From Peromyscus leucopus (taxonomy: Eukaryota > Chordata > Mammalia > Rodentia > Cricetidae): DNA of 64,000 nt. Each line of letters starts with the position of its first letter. The first letter of the stretch is position 1. Below the pieces are notes generated by a model. The model saw only the letters and a program-made list of their open reading frames with translations. It had not been told where the DNA came from and ran no database searches. The stretch lies in NCBI RefSeq assembly GCF_004664715.2, contig NC_051079.1, positions 58,099,160 to 58,163,159 of the forward strand, in the 5' to 3' direction. The translations under genes and the position numbers were made by a program. Positions 38,300-50,061 of the stretch are shown piece by piece.

Positions 38300-38718
38300 T
38301 AGATCACCTGACCCCTCCCTGCTTTTCCTGCTTTCTTCATCCGCACAGTTCTGCCACTCAAAGCTGGAGAGATCTTATGTGCTTCTTCCAAGAACGTTTC
38401 ATCTAGCAAACCCCGTGTGCGCCACCGCCATCCCATTTCTTTGTACACCCCACTTTGTTCACTGAAACATCCTTACCACTCCAGGCCTCCGCTCCTGCTC
38501 AAAGGTACTGGTTTTTATACATGGTGCCACTCTGCCCTGAGGTATTCCCCTCACCCATGTGCTGTGCTTTATTGTGATTATTTAACTCTTTCTCTCACCA
38601 GCTCACAAATCTCACCTTTAATTTCACTACTGGATCCCCAGTGCCTATTGTTGGGCCTGCCTGGCACCTGCGAAGGGCTCATCAGATACCCGATGAGTGC
38701 ACTGAATGAATACAATTC
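38300..38718 (+). repeat. L2 3'-end fragment
   Basis: 'cactccaggcctccgctcct' and 'ggatccccagtgcctattgt' followed by 'cctgcctggcacctgcgaag' and 'gtgcactgaatgaatacaat' follow the L2 3' consensus order. Confidence 0.65.
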
Positions 38719-39552
38719 ATTTTAAACTGTGTGCTCTCAAAAAATGAGTAGCATGCTTACTCCTCCCCGTGACATGAATTAGGTAAAATAAAAACACATC
38801 ATTTCAGTGCCCTGAGAAACATGTAACATGTTTTTTTATTTCATGAAAAACAGACCTCAAATTGAGTTTATAGACATTTGATTATATGACAGTTATGATG
38901 TTTTCTATAGCCTCTTCTACAACAGCTTAAACTCACAGTGTCCATTACTGCCTAGAAATGGTATAAGAGAAATGACATAAAATAGACTCATGAAACTAGA
39001 CTCTACTTCACAACTATCCCTCAATTTAAATATCTGTCTCTTACGTTTCTGCTCACTTGAGTTAAAGTTATTTGACTCCTCCTAATAGTCTCTAAAATTA
39101 TATGCGCACATTTTTATTTTTGTTTATTTTTGAATCAGGTATAGATTTCTTCTTGGAGTACTTTGCCTTGTATTTGGCTAATTTATAATTTGCCCCTAAA
39201 CTATGGCATTTTTAAAAGCATATCTTTTAAAAGCAATAGCGTATGCTTTGGACTAATGACCGTAATGCAGTAGCTAGCAGTATTGGGTATTAGGTAGTAA
39301 ATGATAGTAGTAAATGATGTTGGTGATCAATGATAAGGTCCCATGGTGAAAACTGCAAGGTGCTCACACTTTTTAGACTGAGAGCAGAGGCTGGGATTAG
39401 AAGGAAGATTGAAGATTAACAGGCAAGGTCTGAAACACTGAGGATGACTAGTAGGAAGTCTTATAGTTGGATGTGAAATAACCAGACTAGAGAGATGAGG
39501 GACAAGGGGTTCTGTACCACTAAAAGCAGACCAGCCTCCCCTCCCCCTTCAC

Positions 39553-39955
39553 CCTGTCCTGGCTGGTTCCTTGTCAACTTGACACAAGTTTGAGTCACTT
39601 GAGAAGAGGGAACCATTACTGAGAAAATGCCCCCATCAGACTGGCCTGTATGCAAGCCTGTGGGCCATTGTACTGATTAATAATTGATTTGGGAGGACCC
39701 GACCCATTGGGGGTAATGCCACCTCTGGGTTGGTGGTCCTGGGTAGTGTAAGAAAGAGGTTGATCAAGCTGTGAGGAGCAAGCCAGTTTCTTCCATGGTC
39801 TATGTTTCACTTTCTGCCTTAAGGTTCATACCTTGGGTTCCTGTCTTGGCTTCCCTCAACAGACTGTGGCTTAGAATATGTAAGCCAAATAAACCCTTTA
39901 CTTCTCAGCTAGCTTTTGGTCATGATCTTTATCAGAGCAATAGAAGCAAATGAAG
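39553..39955 (+). mobile_element. MaLR-like LTR repeat
   Basis: 'ccttgtcaacttgacacaag', 'ttgatttgggaggacccgac', 'taagccaaataaacccttta' and 'cagagcaatagaagcaaatg' make this the most complete copy of the family at 1176 and 2600. AATAAA at 39,888-39,893. Confidence 0.65.
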
Positions 39956-40089
39956 ATATCCCTCAAACCCTTGAGGGACATATGTAAGCCACCATCGGTC
40001 TCTCTTGAGGAGCATATGTAACCACCATAGTCTCTCTTACATTCTTGCTTGTTATGCAGCTAACTGTAACAGACAAAATTTTAAGGATT

Positions 40090-40805
40090 GCTTCCAATAC
40101 AAAAACTTCCACCTCAGAGACCTACCTCAGACTACCCCATAGATGAGGAACTGAACACGAGAAAGACCAAAGCTACTGAAGCTTGGTGGCTGTGATAGGG
40201 CTAAGTCTCTGCCACAGTAAAACTATAAGTTGGTCACTTCATGAGGACAAAGGAAGCTTAGTTTAATTAATGGCACTGGAGACACCTGCAAGGTCAGATG
40301 GTATTAAAACTGACCAAGTGACTAATAGTTACCAGTCAATAACTAACAAAGTTGGAGGAAGAGACCCACAGAGGGGAGTTTCAACCACCTCTAACTGAGT
40401 AAGCACCATGTGAACAGCTCGTGAACATCTTCCTGGCTGGCCAGGCAGGGCATGCACACAGTTTGTGATTCTTGTACTTTTTCAGCCCATGACAACACAG
40501 ATTAGCCAATTTCAGTAGAGATTACTTCATCCTTTGTTCAGATTCTGCCTTGGCCCTATGGAAACCTCTTGACAAAGGAGTTCCATGATTTTTTTCCCTC
40601 TCCTGAAGCCCCTCCTACTCTTAGAGATTTCTCTTCCTTAATTTATCACTTTTCCAGAAATCTTCTCAATAAAGTTGAATCTGCTCTGCACAGTCCCATC
40701 AGAGTCCACATCTTTAAGTTTTATTGTTGCAAGATAAGGAATTCTATTCAGTGTCCCAGACTTCTACTCTGGTCACTATGAGTGTCCAACATCCTGGGTT
40801 GCAGC
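40090..40805 (+). mobile_element. Possible ERV LTR
   Basis: 'cttctcaataaagttgaatc' looks like an LTR polyadenylation region, with a pyrimidine-rich segment upstream and 'ctttaagttttattgttgca' downstream. Boundaries and family are not determined; no coding remnant is visible. Confidence 0.35.
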
Positions 40806-40811
40806 AGGAAT

Positions 40812-41276
40812 CCTAAAAGGTCTTATTAATAAAAACAAACCCGGAGCCAGGTACTGGGGTGAATACTGAAAGATCAGAGAAACAGAACCAGCCACAGCTA
40901 ACCTCCAACTCCTCAGCTGATTTTGTTTCCTCAAACTGAAAGCCTCCGTCTCCTCATCTGAATGGATCTCAGCTGAAAGGCTGCTAAAAGCCTAAAAGCT
41001 CTAGGTTCCTGGTCCTCATGCCTTATATACCTTTCTACTTCTTGCCATCACTTCCTGGGATTAAAGGTGTGTGTCACCATGCCTGGCTGTTTCCAGTGTG
41101 GCTTTGAACTTACAGAGATCTGGGTGGATCTCTGCCTCCAGAATGCTAGGATTAAAGGTGTGTGTGCCACCATTTTCTGGCCTCTATGTCTATCTAGTGG
41201 CTGTTCTGTCCTCTGATCCCAGATAAGTTTATTAGGATGCACAATATATTGGGGGACACAATATATCACCACACTG
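40812..41276 (-). mobile_element. Solo LTR carrying B1-like modules
   Basis: The minus strand begins TGTGGTGATATATTGTG, carries 'ataaacttatctgggatcag' and ends in 'tttttattaataagac' (AATAAA-like R region). Two separate B1-like 3' segments ('gattaaaggtgtgtgtcacc' at about 41,058 and 'gattaaaggtgtgtgtgcca' at about 41,150 on +) are inside. No internal viral genes. Confidence 0.6.
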
Positions 41277-41699
41277 GGTCCCTGTACATATCAACTGAAT
41301 TGTAAAAGGTTTCATAGCTCCCAAACCCTGAATTAGCCCAGTTCTGAAACAATTCTAGATCTATGTTCCTTTACATTCCAACTAGCTCAAGACCCCAAGT
41401 CTTAAGGGGAACCTTTAAAAAACTTGATGGAGTTATAGTAGGAAAACTCACGTGTGACAGTAAAGCTTCTGGAATTCCTAAATGCATTTTTTAAATAGAG
41501 GAACATTAAATTATATTGACTGGAATTTAGTAAGTTGAATCTGGCGGGAGCTAAAATAATAACCTTAAATTCATGTGACTGACTCCATTAAACTACATTC
41601 ATAGACATGATATAGACACAAAATGGAAATGTCCAAGTTTCCAAAAGTATGTATTTCCCCCATTTATGGTCTCACTATTGTTTGCAAAGAGATTTTGCT

Positions 41700-41790
41700 C
41701 CCGTTTCTTTGTAGTGCTGGGGGTGAGACCCAGGGTCTCCCATACACTTGTTTAATATACCATTGGGATGTATGCCTAGCTCAACTGTCT
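41700..41790 (-). repeat. ID-type SINE fragment
   Basis: 'gtgctgggggtgagacccag' and 'accattgggatgtatgccta' fit a reversed ID body. Confidence 0.5.
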
Positions 41791-42227
41791 CCTCAGCTTT
41801 CACTTTCACCAATGACTCCTAAAAGCACACAGTTCCGGTACTGATCTCGCCATGACAATCCAACTCTTTGCCGGCCACATTTCTTGATAGATCGGTTTCC
41901 TACAGGAAGTTATTATGTAGTTTATCTCTAATCAAGTACATTAGAAGAAGTTTATGATTGGGCTCAAAGGCAAGTTTGTGTGTATGAGTGACTGCATGCT
42001 AGACAAATCAATTTTAATTTTCTATCACATTACATTAAATACTCTTTCCTAGATGTTAAAATTGGTCCTTAAATTTTAGGTTTTCTGTGTTCAGAAATCC
42101 AACTTTATCATCAATCTGACATGGTGTATTCTAGTCTTGCAAATATTTCATAGTATATCGTCTTGGATTTCAGTAGCACATCTCTGGAAAGGGTAGATAG
42201 TTATAAATAAATTTTTTTAAGACAGGC

Positions 42228-42345
42228 CTGGAGTGGCGTTTGCCATTGCAGTTCCAACTATATGGGAGGCTGAGGCTGGAGGATTATTTGATTCCAGGAA
42301 TTTAAGGCCAGTCTGGACAACACAGAAAGATCCACCTCTCAAATA
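42228..42345 (+). repeat. Old B1-like SINE
   Basis: 'tatgggaggctgaggctgga' and 'taaggccagtctggacaaca' follow the Alu/B1 order at high divergence. Confidence 0.6.
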
Positions 42346-43225
42346 TGAGTAATATATAACTTTCTAAAATTTAAATCAATCTCTTTAAATAATGTTCTAC
42401 TATCCTCTAAAATTACACCAGAATAATGAGTTGGCTGACTTAGATGAATTACACACAGATTCCTGAAGTGAGTAGTTTAGTTGGTTAAATTGGACTTTGC
42501 ACATAAAGATGTATTTACCAAGTGAGAGGCCACTGATATTTTTATGCGAGGCAAAAGGTTTTAAATCAAGAAAAGACCCCCTGAAATGAGGTCAATTCCA
42601 GATAAATCCAAGGACTTCAGGCGTTCTATGGAGAATCTAGAAGCCAAACCCTTACCACTGAAGAGAACAATCCAAATTAAAACGTCCTAGGAGAATTAGT
42701 CGGTGGCCCTGACCCCAAGCCCTGGAGGACACTGACAACCATTGCGTGGGGTTACGGCTTCCTTCGTTCAATCCAAAGTCCCTGGGAAACCATGGTAGGC
42801 CAGGAAGGAGGCTAACAATGGCTATGGAGCCCAGATAACAGCCGAGTTGGGAGATACAAAATGAGATCTGTCTTGTTTGTTTACTCCTTTAACTGAGGAA
42901 GCGAACCCAGGTCACCTCACACGGGTGGCTACAGTTTAACCTTGCTTGAAACAAAGTACCCCCGGGGTCACCCTTGCTTGACACTGTCAGCGAGATTTCC
43001 ACCCGACCAACCTTCGGCTCCCCTGCGCGCCCAGTGGTGGGGGGGGTGGGGGGTTGGGCCGGAAGGGCGCGGCGGGGGGCGGAGCAGGTGGGCTCGGGGG
43101 AGGCGTGGCTCCGGGGAGGGAGGCGGGGCCAACACGGCCCGAGCCAGGAGCTCGGAGGACCTAAGAGGCGCGGCCGGGGCCACGCCCCGGGCGGGAGGGC
43201 CGCTCTGTGCGCGCCCGCCCGCTCT

Positions 43226-43432
43226 ATGATGCTTGCGCGCGTCCCCCGCGCGCCGCGCTGCGGGCGGGGCGGGTCTCCGGGATTCCAAGGGCTCGGTTAC
43301 GGAAGAAGCGCAGAGCCGGCTGGGGAGGGGGCTGGATGCGCGCGCACCCGGGGGGAGGCCGCTGCTGCCCGGAGCAGGAGGAGGGGGAGAGCGCGGCGGG
43401 CGGCAGCGGCGCTGGCGGCGACTCCGCCATAG
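43226..43432 (+). other. Upstream ORF overlapping the MBD2a start
   Basis: Two adjacent ATGs (43,226 and 43,229) open a 68-codon frame that ends at 43,430-43,432, 94 bp past the MBD2a ATG at 43,336 and in a different frame. If the mRNA starts upstream of 43,226, ribosomes using this frame would bypass the MBD2a start. The peptide looks unconstrained (Ala/Arg-rich from CpG-island composition). Confidence 0.55.
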
Positions 43433-43882
43433 AGCAGGGGGGCCAGGGCAGCGCGCTCGCTCCGTCCCCGGTGAGCGGCGTGCGCAGGGAAGGCGCTCGG
43501 GGCGGCGGCCGTGGCCGGGGGCGGTGGAAGCAGGCGGCCCGGGGCGGCGGCGTCTGTGGCCGTGGCCGTGGCCGTGGCCGGGGTCGGGGCCGTGGCCGGG
43601 GCCGGGGCCGGGGCCGCGGCCGTCCCCAGAGTGGCGGCAGCGGCCTTGGCGGCGACGGCGGCGGCACGGGCGGCTGCGGCGTCGGCAGCGGTGGCGGCGT
43701 CGCCCCCGGCGGGAGCCTGTCCCTTTCCCGTCGGGGAGCGCCGGGCCGGGGCCCAGGGGACCCCGGGCCACGGAAAGCGGGAAGAGGATGGACTGCCCGG
43801 CCCTCCCCCCCGGATGGAAGAAGGAGGAAGTGATCCGAAAATCAGGGCTCAGTGCTGGCAAGAGCGATGTCTACTACTTCAG
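43336..43882 (+). CDS. Mbd2: Mbd2 exon 1: methyl-CpG-binding domain protein 2 (apparent frameshift)
   Basis: MBD2 binds methylated CpG and recruits the NuRD deacetylase/remodelling complex in the nucleus. The MBD2a start (43,336) reads 'MRAHPGGGRCCPEQEEGE', then a Gly-Arg repeat at about residues 75-95 (arginine-methylated in the family) and a Gly-rich stretch. In a second frame, 'RREPVPFPSGSAGPGPRG' leads to Met at 43,788 and 'MDCPALPPGWKKEEVIRKSG' through 'SDVYYF', the first half of the MBD. The two frames meet at the C-run 43,703-43,707: a sixth C would restore the known A-P-R-R order. As written, translation from 43,336 leaves the MBD2 frame after residue 124 and ends at 43,833 (165 aa). 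The internal Met at 43,788 is the known MBD2b start and is unaffected. Exon 1 ends AG|GTACCT at 43,882, splitting a Ser codon. Confidence 0.97.
43703..43707 (+). other. Mbd2: C5 run: site of the apparent 1-base loss in Mbd2
   Basis: Codons GCC (43,702) and CCC (43,705) in the MBD2a frame are followed by GGC GGG. The conserved protein requires CGG CGG GAG next, which is present one base out of register starting at 43,707. One C short of the expected six explains the shift. Confidence 0.85.
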
Positions 43883-45119
43883 GTACCTTTCTGAGGGGGG
43901 CGGGTGGGGTGGGGTGGGGTGCAGTGTCAGGTAGGGGTCAGGGGTCCAGAGCTGTCCTGGGCAGGGGTTGCAGGCATATGACAAGGACCGGGTGAGCTGG
44001 TATGGAAGGGGAGCCGAAGCCCTCCCTTCCTTGGCAGAGGTTAGACCACAAGTGAGGGGCACAAGTGTCTGAAAGGTGAGGAGGGCACATTCTGTTTAGA
44101 GGGCTTCCGGGGGAAAATGGTTCGCAAACGAAGGGTTAATGGGAGGGATGGTTAGTCAGTCCCTGAAAGGGTTAAAAGAAGGTGTAATTCATCGAAACTG
44201 TAAAACCCAGTCACTGTTGGCGCCTGTCCCAGCATGTCCCGGATTCATCATCAGAAGTGCGTTTAATCTTGCACATGTGGAAGAATTAGCCGTCTACGGG
44301 AAGAAAGTTCCAGTTAACTTCGTAGGGTCCAGGGAGGTTTCACTTATCAAGCCGGCGTTTGTAACTCCAGAAACTGTGTGGAATGCTTTGGCGTGGCAGG
44401 ACATGCTCATCTTTTGACAGCGGAAGTTGTCAGACTCCCAGACCCACATTTGCTCCCCCAGTGAACATGTGGCAGTGTCTGGAGACATTTTCGGTTCTCA
44501 CCTGGGGAGAGGGTGCTGTTGGCGTCTGGTGAGGAAAGGCCGGAGGTGCTCCAGTATGCAGGACTTATGCAGCCCGTGCACTAATTATCTTTCCCCCAAG
44601 TGCCAACCAGAGTAAAGTTAAGAAAGATAGCTGAAGTGTTCACGGTTTCTCACTTGGATGTCATCTTGCGGTACTGCGGTTACCCTGCTCATGTCCTTCC
44701 TTTGTGGTAGGTGGCAAGCTCGGGAAAGGGTCATCGGCCACTGATACCCGTGGACTATAAACAAACTGACTAAATGTTCCTCCACACCATCCCATTTTTC
44801 GAAGAGTACAAACATGTTATATTGAATAGTTTGGAGGTCCCTTCGTGGACAGATTGAACGGTTTTCAGGCAGTGAAATATTTGAGTGTTTGGGAACTGGT
44901 TCTTAGTCATCCAGAAGCTGCAGTAGTGTGAAAGATTTCCTATTGGTCATTCACTGGAGCGGGAGAAATATGCTTATGTATAGTATTTCCAAATCATATA
45001 TGCCATCATTTACGTTTAAAAAGTTGAAAAGTCGTCTACAAGCACACGCATCAAAATACATGAGTGTAGTTTTTGCTGATAGAGACCATAAATATGAACA
45101 TACTGTTTTCCGTTCCTCC

Positions 45120-45515
45120 TTGGTGCTGTTGGTCAAACCCAGGGTCTGGTGCATCTATAGGCAAGTGTTCTGCCACTGAGCAGCAGCATCCCCGGATCCT
45201 GAATACATCCTTGCTGGTCTCTTAGATACAGGAATAAATAATTAGTTTACTCTTTTTAGCTCTTGCGTTCCAACTCATTCTTTCGCTTTGTTTGAGACAA
45301 CTTATTTTCAGAGTTGGGAATTGAATCTATTTGTAGCACGTGCTGGACAAATGATGTAAACTGAGTCATGTCCTTCTCTCTCTCCCCCCCCCTTAAACTT
45401 TTGTGACCAGAGCCTTGCTAAGTTTCCCAGGCTGACTTGAATTTGCCTTGAGTTGGTGATGCTCTTGGGCAGCCCCCTGTGGAGCTGGGATTACAGTTCT
45501 ATCCCGCCAGGCCTG
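45120..45515 (-). repeat. ID and B1-like fragments, reversed
   Basis: 45,122-45,190 ('tcaaacccagggtctggtgc', 'tctgccactgagcagcag') is ID-like. 45,400-45,512 ('gctaagtttcccaggctgac', 'gagctgggattacagttc') is a diverged B1. Confidence 0.6.
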
Positions 45516-45609
45516 ACTAGAAAACGTAAAGTATGAAGATGATTGTGTGGGTTTGTTTCAGTTTCTCCATCACTGTTCGGTTCAGTGCTGTGATGGTGCT
45601 AAAAATAAA

Positions 45610-45758
45610 ACACTAGCCAGACGTAGTGGCCCACGCCTTTAATCCTAGCACTCAGGTGGATCTCTGTGAGTTCGAGGCCAGCCTGGTCTACAGAGCAAGT
45701 TCCAGAACAGCCAGGGCTACACAGAGAAACTCTGTCTCAGAAAACAAAACAAAATATT
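45610..45758 (+). repeat. B1 SINE
   Basis: 'tagtggcccacgcctttaat', 'gtgagttcgaggccagcctg' and 'gagaaactctgtctcagaaa', with a short deletion after 'cctagcactc'. Confidence 0.9.
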
Positions 45759-46114
45759 AAAACGCTACAACTCAAAGATATATTTGTTCCATTTAGTGCT
45801 ATTTACAATTCCTCTTTGCTTTGGATTTCATTTTACTGTTATCTTTTCTAGGCAGGCAGTCTGCATAGGCTTTGTGTGAACTGCTGCCGATGTTATGTCT
45901 TGGAGGCAGTTATATTTGACAAGAGTTTTTTGTTTCTGGGATTGAATCCCTTGAAGAAAAGCTCCATTCTTAGTTGAGCATTGTAGAATTTGTATTTCAC
46001 TGCTTACAGAACTTGTCTTGGGATACGGTTTGTTTGCTTTTGGAGTGATGTATTTATTCAAACTAACTTGTGTTTTTCTCTTTTTGGATATGTAGCTGGA
46101 AAGGCTATTTCAAA

Positions 46115-46405
46115 AGCCAAACTGGGTGCAGTTGCACATGCCTGTAGTTACAGATACTCAGGAAATTGAGGGACAGGGTCACTTGAGCCAGCCTGGGTAA
46201 TGTAATGAGATTCTTGTTTTTAGAGGCTGGAGATGGTTTGGCAGGTACAGGTGTGTGCTGTCAAGCCTGAGGACTTGAGTTTGATCCCTGGAGCCCACGT
46301 GGTGGAAGGAGAGAGCTGACTCTCCGAAGTTGTCCTCTGACCTCCTCCTCACCATGCATACTGTCTGCCACATATACACTAAATAATAAATACATATATG
46401 TTAAG
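46115..46405 (+). repeat. B1-like and B3-type SINEs in tandem
   Basis: 46,118-46,220 ('gggtgcagttgcacatgcct', 'gagccagcctgggtaatg') is an old B1-like unit. 46,224-46,400 ('gaggctggagatggtttggc', 'gagtttgatccctggagccc') is a B2/B3-type unit with an A-rich tail. Confidence 0.65.
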
Positions 46406-46479
46406 AAATTAGAAATAAAATAACCAGAGCTTTGGACTGTTGTAGAGCTCTTGTCTAACATTTTTGATTATTTAGTAGT

Positions 46480-46862
46480 ATTATCATCAAGATGGAATCT
46501 CATGGTAGTTCTGGCTGGCTTTGCACTTAGAGATCTGCCTGTCTCTGCCTCCCAAGTACTGGGGTTAAGGCATAAGCACCATACACAGCTAGCATTTTAT
46601 GTAATGTATGCATAGGTGGTGTGGTGTGGAGGCCTGAGATTGACATCAGCTTTCTTTCTTAGTATCTCTCTACCTTTCATATTCAGTCAAGGTCTCTGAC
46701 AGAATCTGGAACCAGTGTAGCTAGCCTCTCCCATGTGTGCTGAGATGAAGGGATTAGGCAGGACAGTCAGCTCTTGCATGGATTCTAGGGCTCACACTCT
46801 AGCCCTCACACTTTCGTTTCAGGTGCTCTACCCACTGAGCCACCTTCTCAGACCTTGCCTAG
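46480..46862 (-). repeat. B1 and B3 SINEs, reversed
   Basis: 46,490-46,592 ('gatctgcctgtctctgcctc', 'ccaagtactggggttaaggc') is a reversed B1. 46,610-46,860 ('ggtggtgtggtgtggaggcc' to 'ctacccactgagccaccttc') is a reversed B3. Confidence 0.7.
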
Positions 46863-48104
46863 CAAACGCCAGGCACTGGGCTGGATCCGGTATTACACAA
46901 AAGTACAGAAATCAGTCATGCTGCCACGGAGCTCCACTCCAGTCTGTTCATGGTCACGTTATCCTGACTCTGTTCTACGTTTTTGATAGATTTTTTTTAA
47001 ATTTAAATTTAAATAGTAATGCTTCTTGGTAGATAATCCCAATGTAACCAATTAAAAGCCGACTTTCTGTACAAATTTGTCCTTAGGAAATTCATCAAAC
47101 ATCATAGTGATACTTACTCTTTTATACGACACTACAATGTTATTTCTTGTGTTTTGAAATGGAAAGGACATTGAGGAGGTTTGTGCTTATTTAGGGCTAC
47201 AAAGAGTGTTGTCTGTAGTTTGTTGATCTCCTGTAAGGTGTGAGTTACTGTGTGGAACTGCTGTCACCTGTTGGGACTGTCTGCAGAGGCTATGCTATGA
47301 ACACTAAGAAGCGTGAAATACAGTGTGAGCTTGCAGTGCATTAGTTTCTTTGACTTGTGATGGCAACTTTCTGTGATGGATTATGATGATGGGCCAGAGT
47401 AACTGTGAGTTCATATTACTTTTCAGACTCAGTTTTACATATTGGTGTCCCATATGATACCTGCCTTTAAACCAGGAGCTCACAAAACTGTATCTTGTTA
47501 ATGGTAGGTTCAGTGTGAACTCTCCTGCTGGTAGGTAATGTGAACACCTTCACCCAGCTGTTCACACAGCTTCTAATAATGCTAGCCCCCAAATTAGTCT
47601 GCTCCTGGGGAGATTAATTTAAACTAAGCCATGCCTATTAACAAAGGGTGTGCCTGACACTTATTAATTGGGCTGAAATTAAATGTACAGGGAAAGCCTT
47701 TGGTTTTGGTAGAATAGGTTTTGGCTGCATCTTGAAACTGGCCGAGTTGTAATAGAAGCACCTCTGGGTGCCAATTAAGTACTATAATTACGCCCTCTGT
47801 CAGGATTACTGAGATAGTGCTGTGGCAGTTCATCTATTATCATCCAAAGCATGTTTTAAGAAAAAGGGTGTGGTTTGTTAAACTGCTGGGTCCATTGGTA
47901 CAGTTTCTGAAAATCTTCATTGCCACATTTGAACCCATAAAACAGTAATTTTCTTACTGGCCTGGATCCCTCATTTCTAGCATTTGGCATTCTGTGTAAC
48001 ATGTACTGGTTTATGTTTCTGAAATACTTTCCTCTTCATAGGCTTCTTTAGGAACTTACTCTCTCTTGCCTTTTTTTCCCCCCTTTCCCTGTGCAACGCC
48101 CTTC

Positions 48105-48218
48105 ATGGTCCTGGTACTAGGGATATAATCCCAGGCTGGCTTTGAAGAGGTGGCAATCCTGTGTCCGCCTCCCACACGCTGGAATTACAGGCACACACTA
48201 TCGCTCTTGGCTGGTTTC
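48105..48218 (-). repeat. B1/ID-like SINE, diverged
   Basis: 'ggtcctggtactagggatat' is an ID-like end. 'cccaggctggctttgaagag' and 'gctggaattacaggcacaca' are the reversed B1 body. Confidence 0.55.
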
Positions 48219-49767
48219 ACTTTCTTGAACTAGAAAGAACAGGACTCAGATGTTGTTGAGGTCCATAAACATCTCAAAGGATCTTAATAGAAGTAGGAGT
48301 CTCCAAAGGAGGCAGCTAGGTATAAGATTGGATCTGGAAATGGTTCTCCAACTCCTGGGCTTATCAGTGGCCCACTGTGAGCATGCTGCGGCTTTCCCCA
48401 TGCTCTTATTGCCCACTCATTAGTAGTGGGGTCTGGTTGCCACAGTACTTCATACTATTTGACACAGGGATTAATACAGTCCTCGCTCGGGTAACCAAAT
48501 AGGCAGCACCTTCAGTAAGGAGTGACCTCTAGCTTTATTTTTGCTCACAGTTCCAGGGGATACAATCCATCCTGGCTGAGAAGGTGTGACTGTAGCCCTA
48601 TCCCAGGTTATTACCCCTGACTCAACCTTCAGTATCTGAAGCAAATTTAATGTTGTATAATTTCATTCATAAAGAACCTCTTTAGCAGGTTGCTTGTGGC
48701 GGTAAGATTGAAACATGGCAATTTTATAACCAGACATAGCTCAGTATTGCAAAACTAGAAGAAAAGTCAGCAGTCACGTCATGGTTATTCCTGCCAGAGC
48801 GGTGCTGTCTCCATGGGTTCAGAGGAGGGAAACACAATTATTCTGAGTGCTTATGGGGGTCTTCATGGTAGACCGAGGATGCTAGGTTAATAAAAGTAGG
48901 GGTCTCCAGAGGAGATCTTGAAGAGCTTGGCGATTGGCATGTTGCATTATGGACCAGGTAAAAGATGGGTCGTTCAGCTCGTTCATGATAGAATGAATTA
49001 ACCAGCATGGCTGGAACAAAGGTCACTGGGTAAGAGAAGTAGAAAGTGGGGTTGAAAGGTTGAAGGGAGCCAGGTTAAAGGGGCCTCCAATGCAGGGTAA
49101 AGCACATTGCTAACAGGGAAAATCCACTGACCGCTTTTAGTTTCATGTTTTCAATTTACTTTACACTTACATAAAACATAAAATTATGTATCTATATATC
49201 CTGAGGACTAAATTTACATCGAAGGCTTTTGAAGAGGAGCTATGAAGGAAGTGCTGTTTTAGGAAGAACATTGTGGATCCTTTAGAATGCAGAGACCGCG
49301 GATAGTCTGTCAGGATGCCCTGTGGTGATGAAGACCATTTTGACTGTGGCCATGTGCAGGATGGGTTCAAAGGGGGTTATTTAGTAACTGATGAGACAAG
49401 GAGATAGAAATAATCGAAACGTAGGTAATGATCCACTGTGGTGTGTTGTACAGGGACTTAGGAATGTCCATTTTAGGAAAGCGTCCTTTGGCCGGGAGTG
49501 AGGAGTTGTGGGGAATAGCCTTATCAGTCTTCCCGTCGGTACACACTAATTTTTGAAGCAGGGTGATGCAGTTTTAAAAAACCATTTGGCAATTTTTTGA
49601 CAACAGGGTTTGTATTTAAGTACACAAGATAATTCCAGTTTCACATTTTAGCTTCAGATAAAATTTGGTTTCTGGGGGAGTTGTTTTTAATGTTAAGGAA
49701 ATCTTTTGTTTTGAATATTTACTGAACTTTGAACAATTTAAAGGGATAAAGGAACAACTTGAAAAGT

Positions 49768-49948
49768 TTAAGGAGTCAGAGAGATGGCTCAGTGCTCCTC
49801 CAGAGTACATGCATTTCCTTCCCTGCACCCACATGGTGACTCACAACTGTCTGTAACTCCAGTTCCAGGAGCGACAGGGCCAATGCACATGTGGGTCTCA
49901 GACATCCATGCAGGCCAAATGTCCATGCATTTCAAAAAACACAACTTT
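49768..49948 (+). repeat. B2 SINE
   Basis: 'aaggagtcagagagatggct', 'cacccacatggtgactcaca' and 'gtctgtaactccagttccag', with deletions in the promoter part. Confidence 0.75.
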
Positions 49949-50005
49949 TTTTTTTTTTAGTTGAGGTTTCAGTAGTTTAATCTCTTCCAGTCTTGAAGTA
50001 TTTAG

Positions 50006-50060
<55 letters not shown>
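50006..50060. repeat. (TG)n microsatellite
   Basis: About 26 pure tg units. Confidence 0.95.

Positions 50061-50061
<1 letters not shown>

Larger units (their letters stand above)
43000..43900 (+). promoter_or_regulatory. Mbd2: CpG-island promoter of Mbd2
   Basis: From about 43,010 base composition switches abruptly to very high GC with dense CG dinucleotides and GC-box-like 'ggggcgg' words (for example 43,064-43,085 and 43,264-43,271). There is no TATA box in the expected place, so this is a TATA-less CpG-island promoter. Transcription probably starts between about 43,100 and 43,200; the exact site cannot be read from sequence. G runs at 43,037-43,053 could form a quadruplex. Confidence 0.85.

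Noticed and set aside
42968..43861. A 297-codon Arg/Pro-rich open frame on the minus strand across the Mbd2 CpG island
   Set aside because: Stop codons are rare in all frames of CG-rich DNA. It is antisense to well-recognised Mbd2 coding sequence and has no domain or homology I know.
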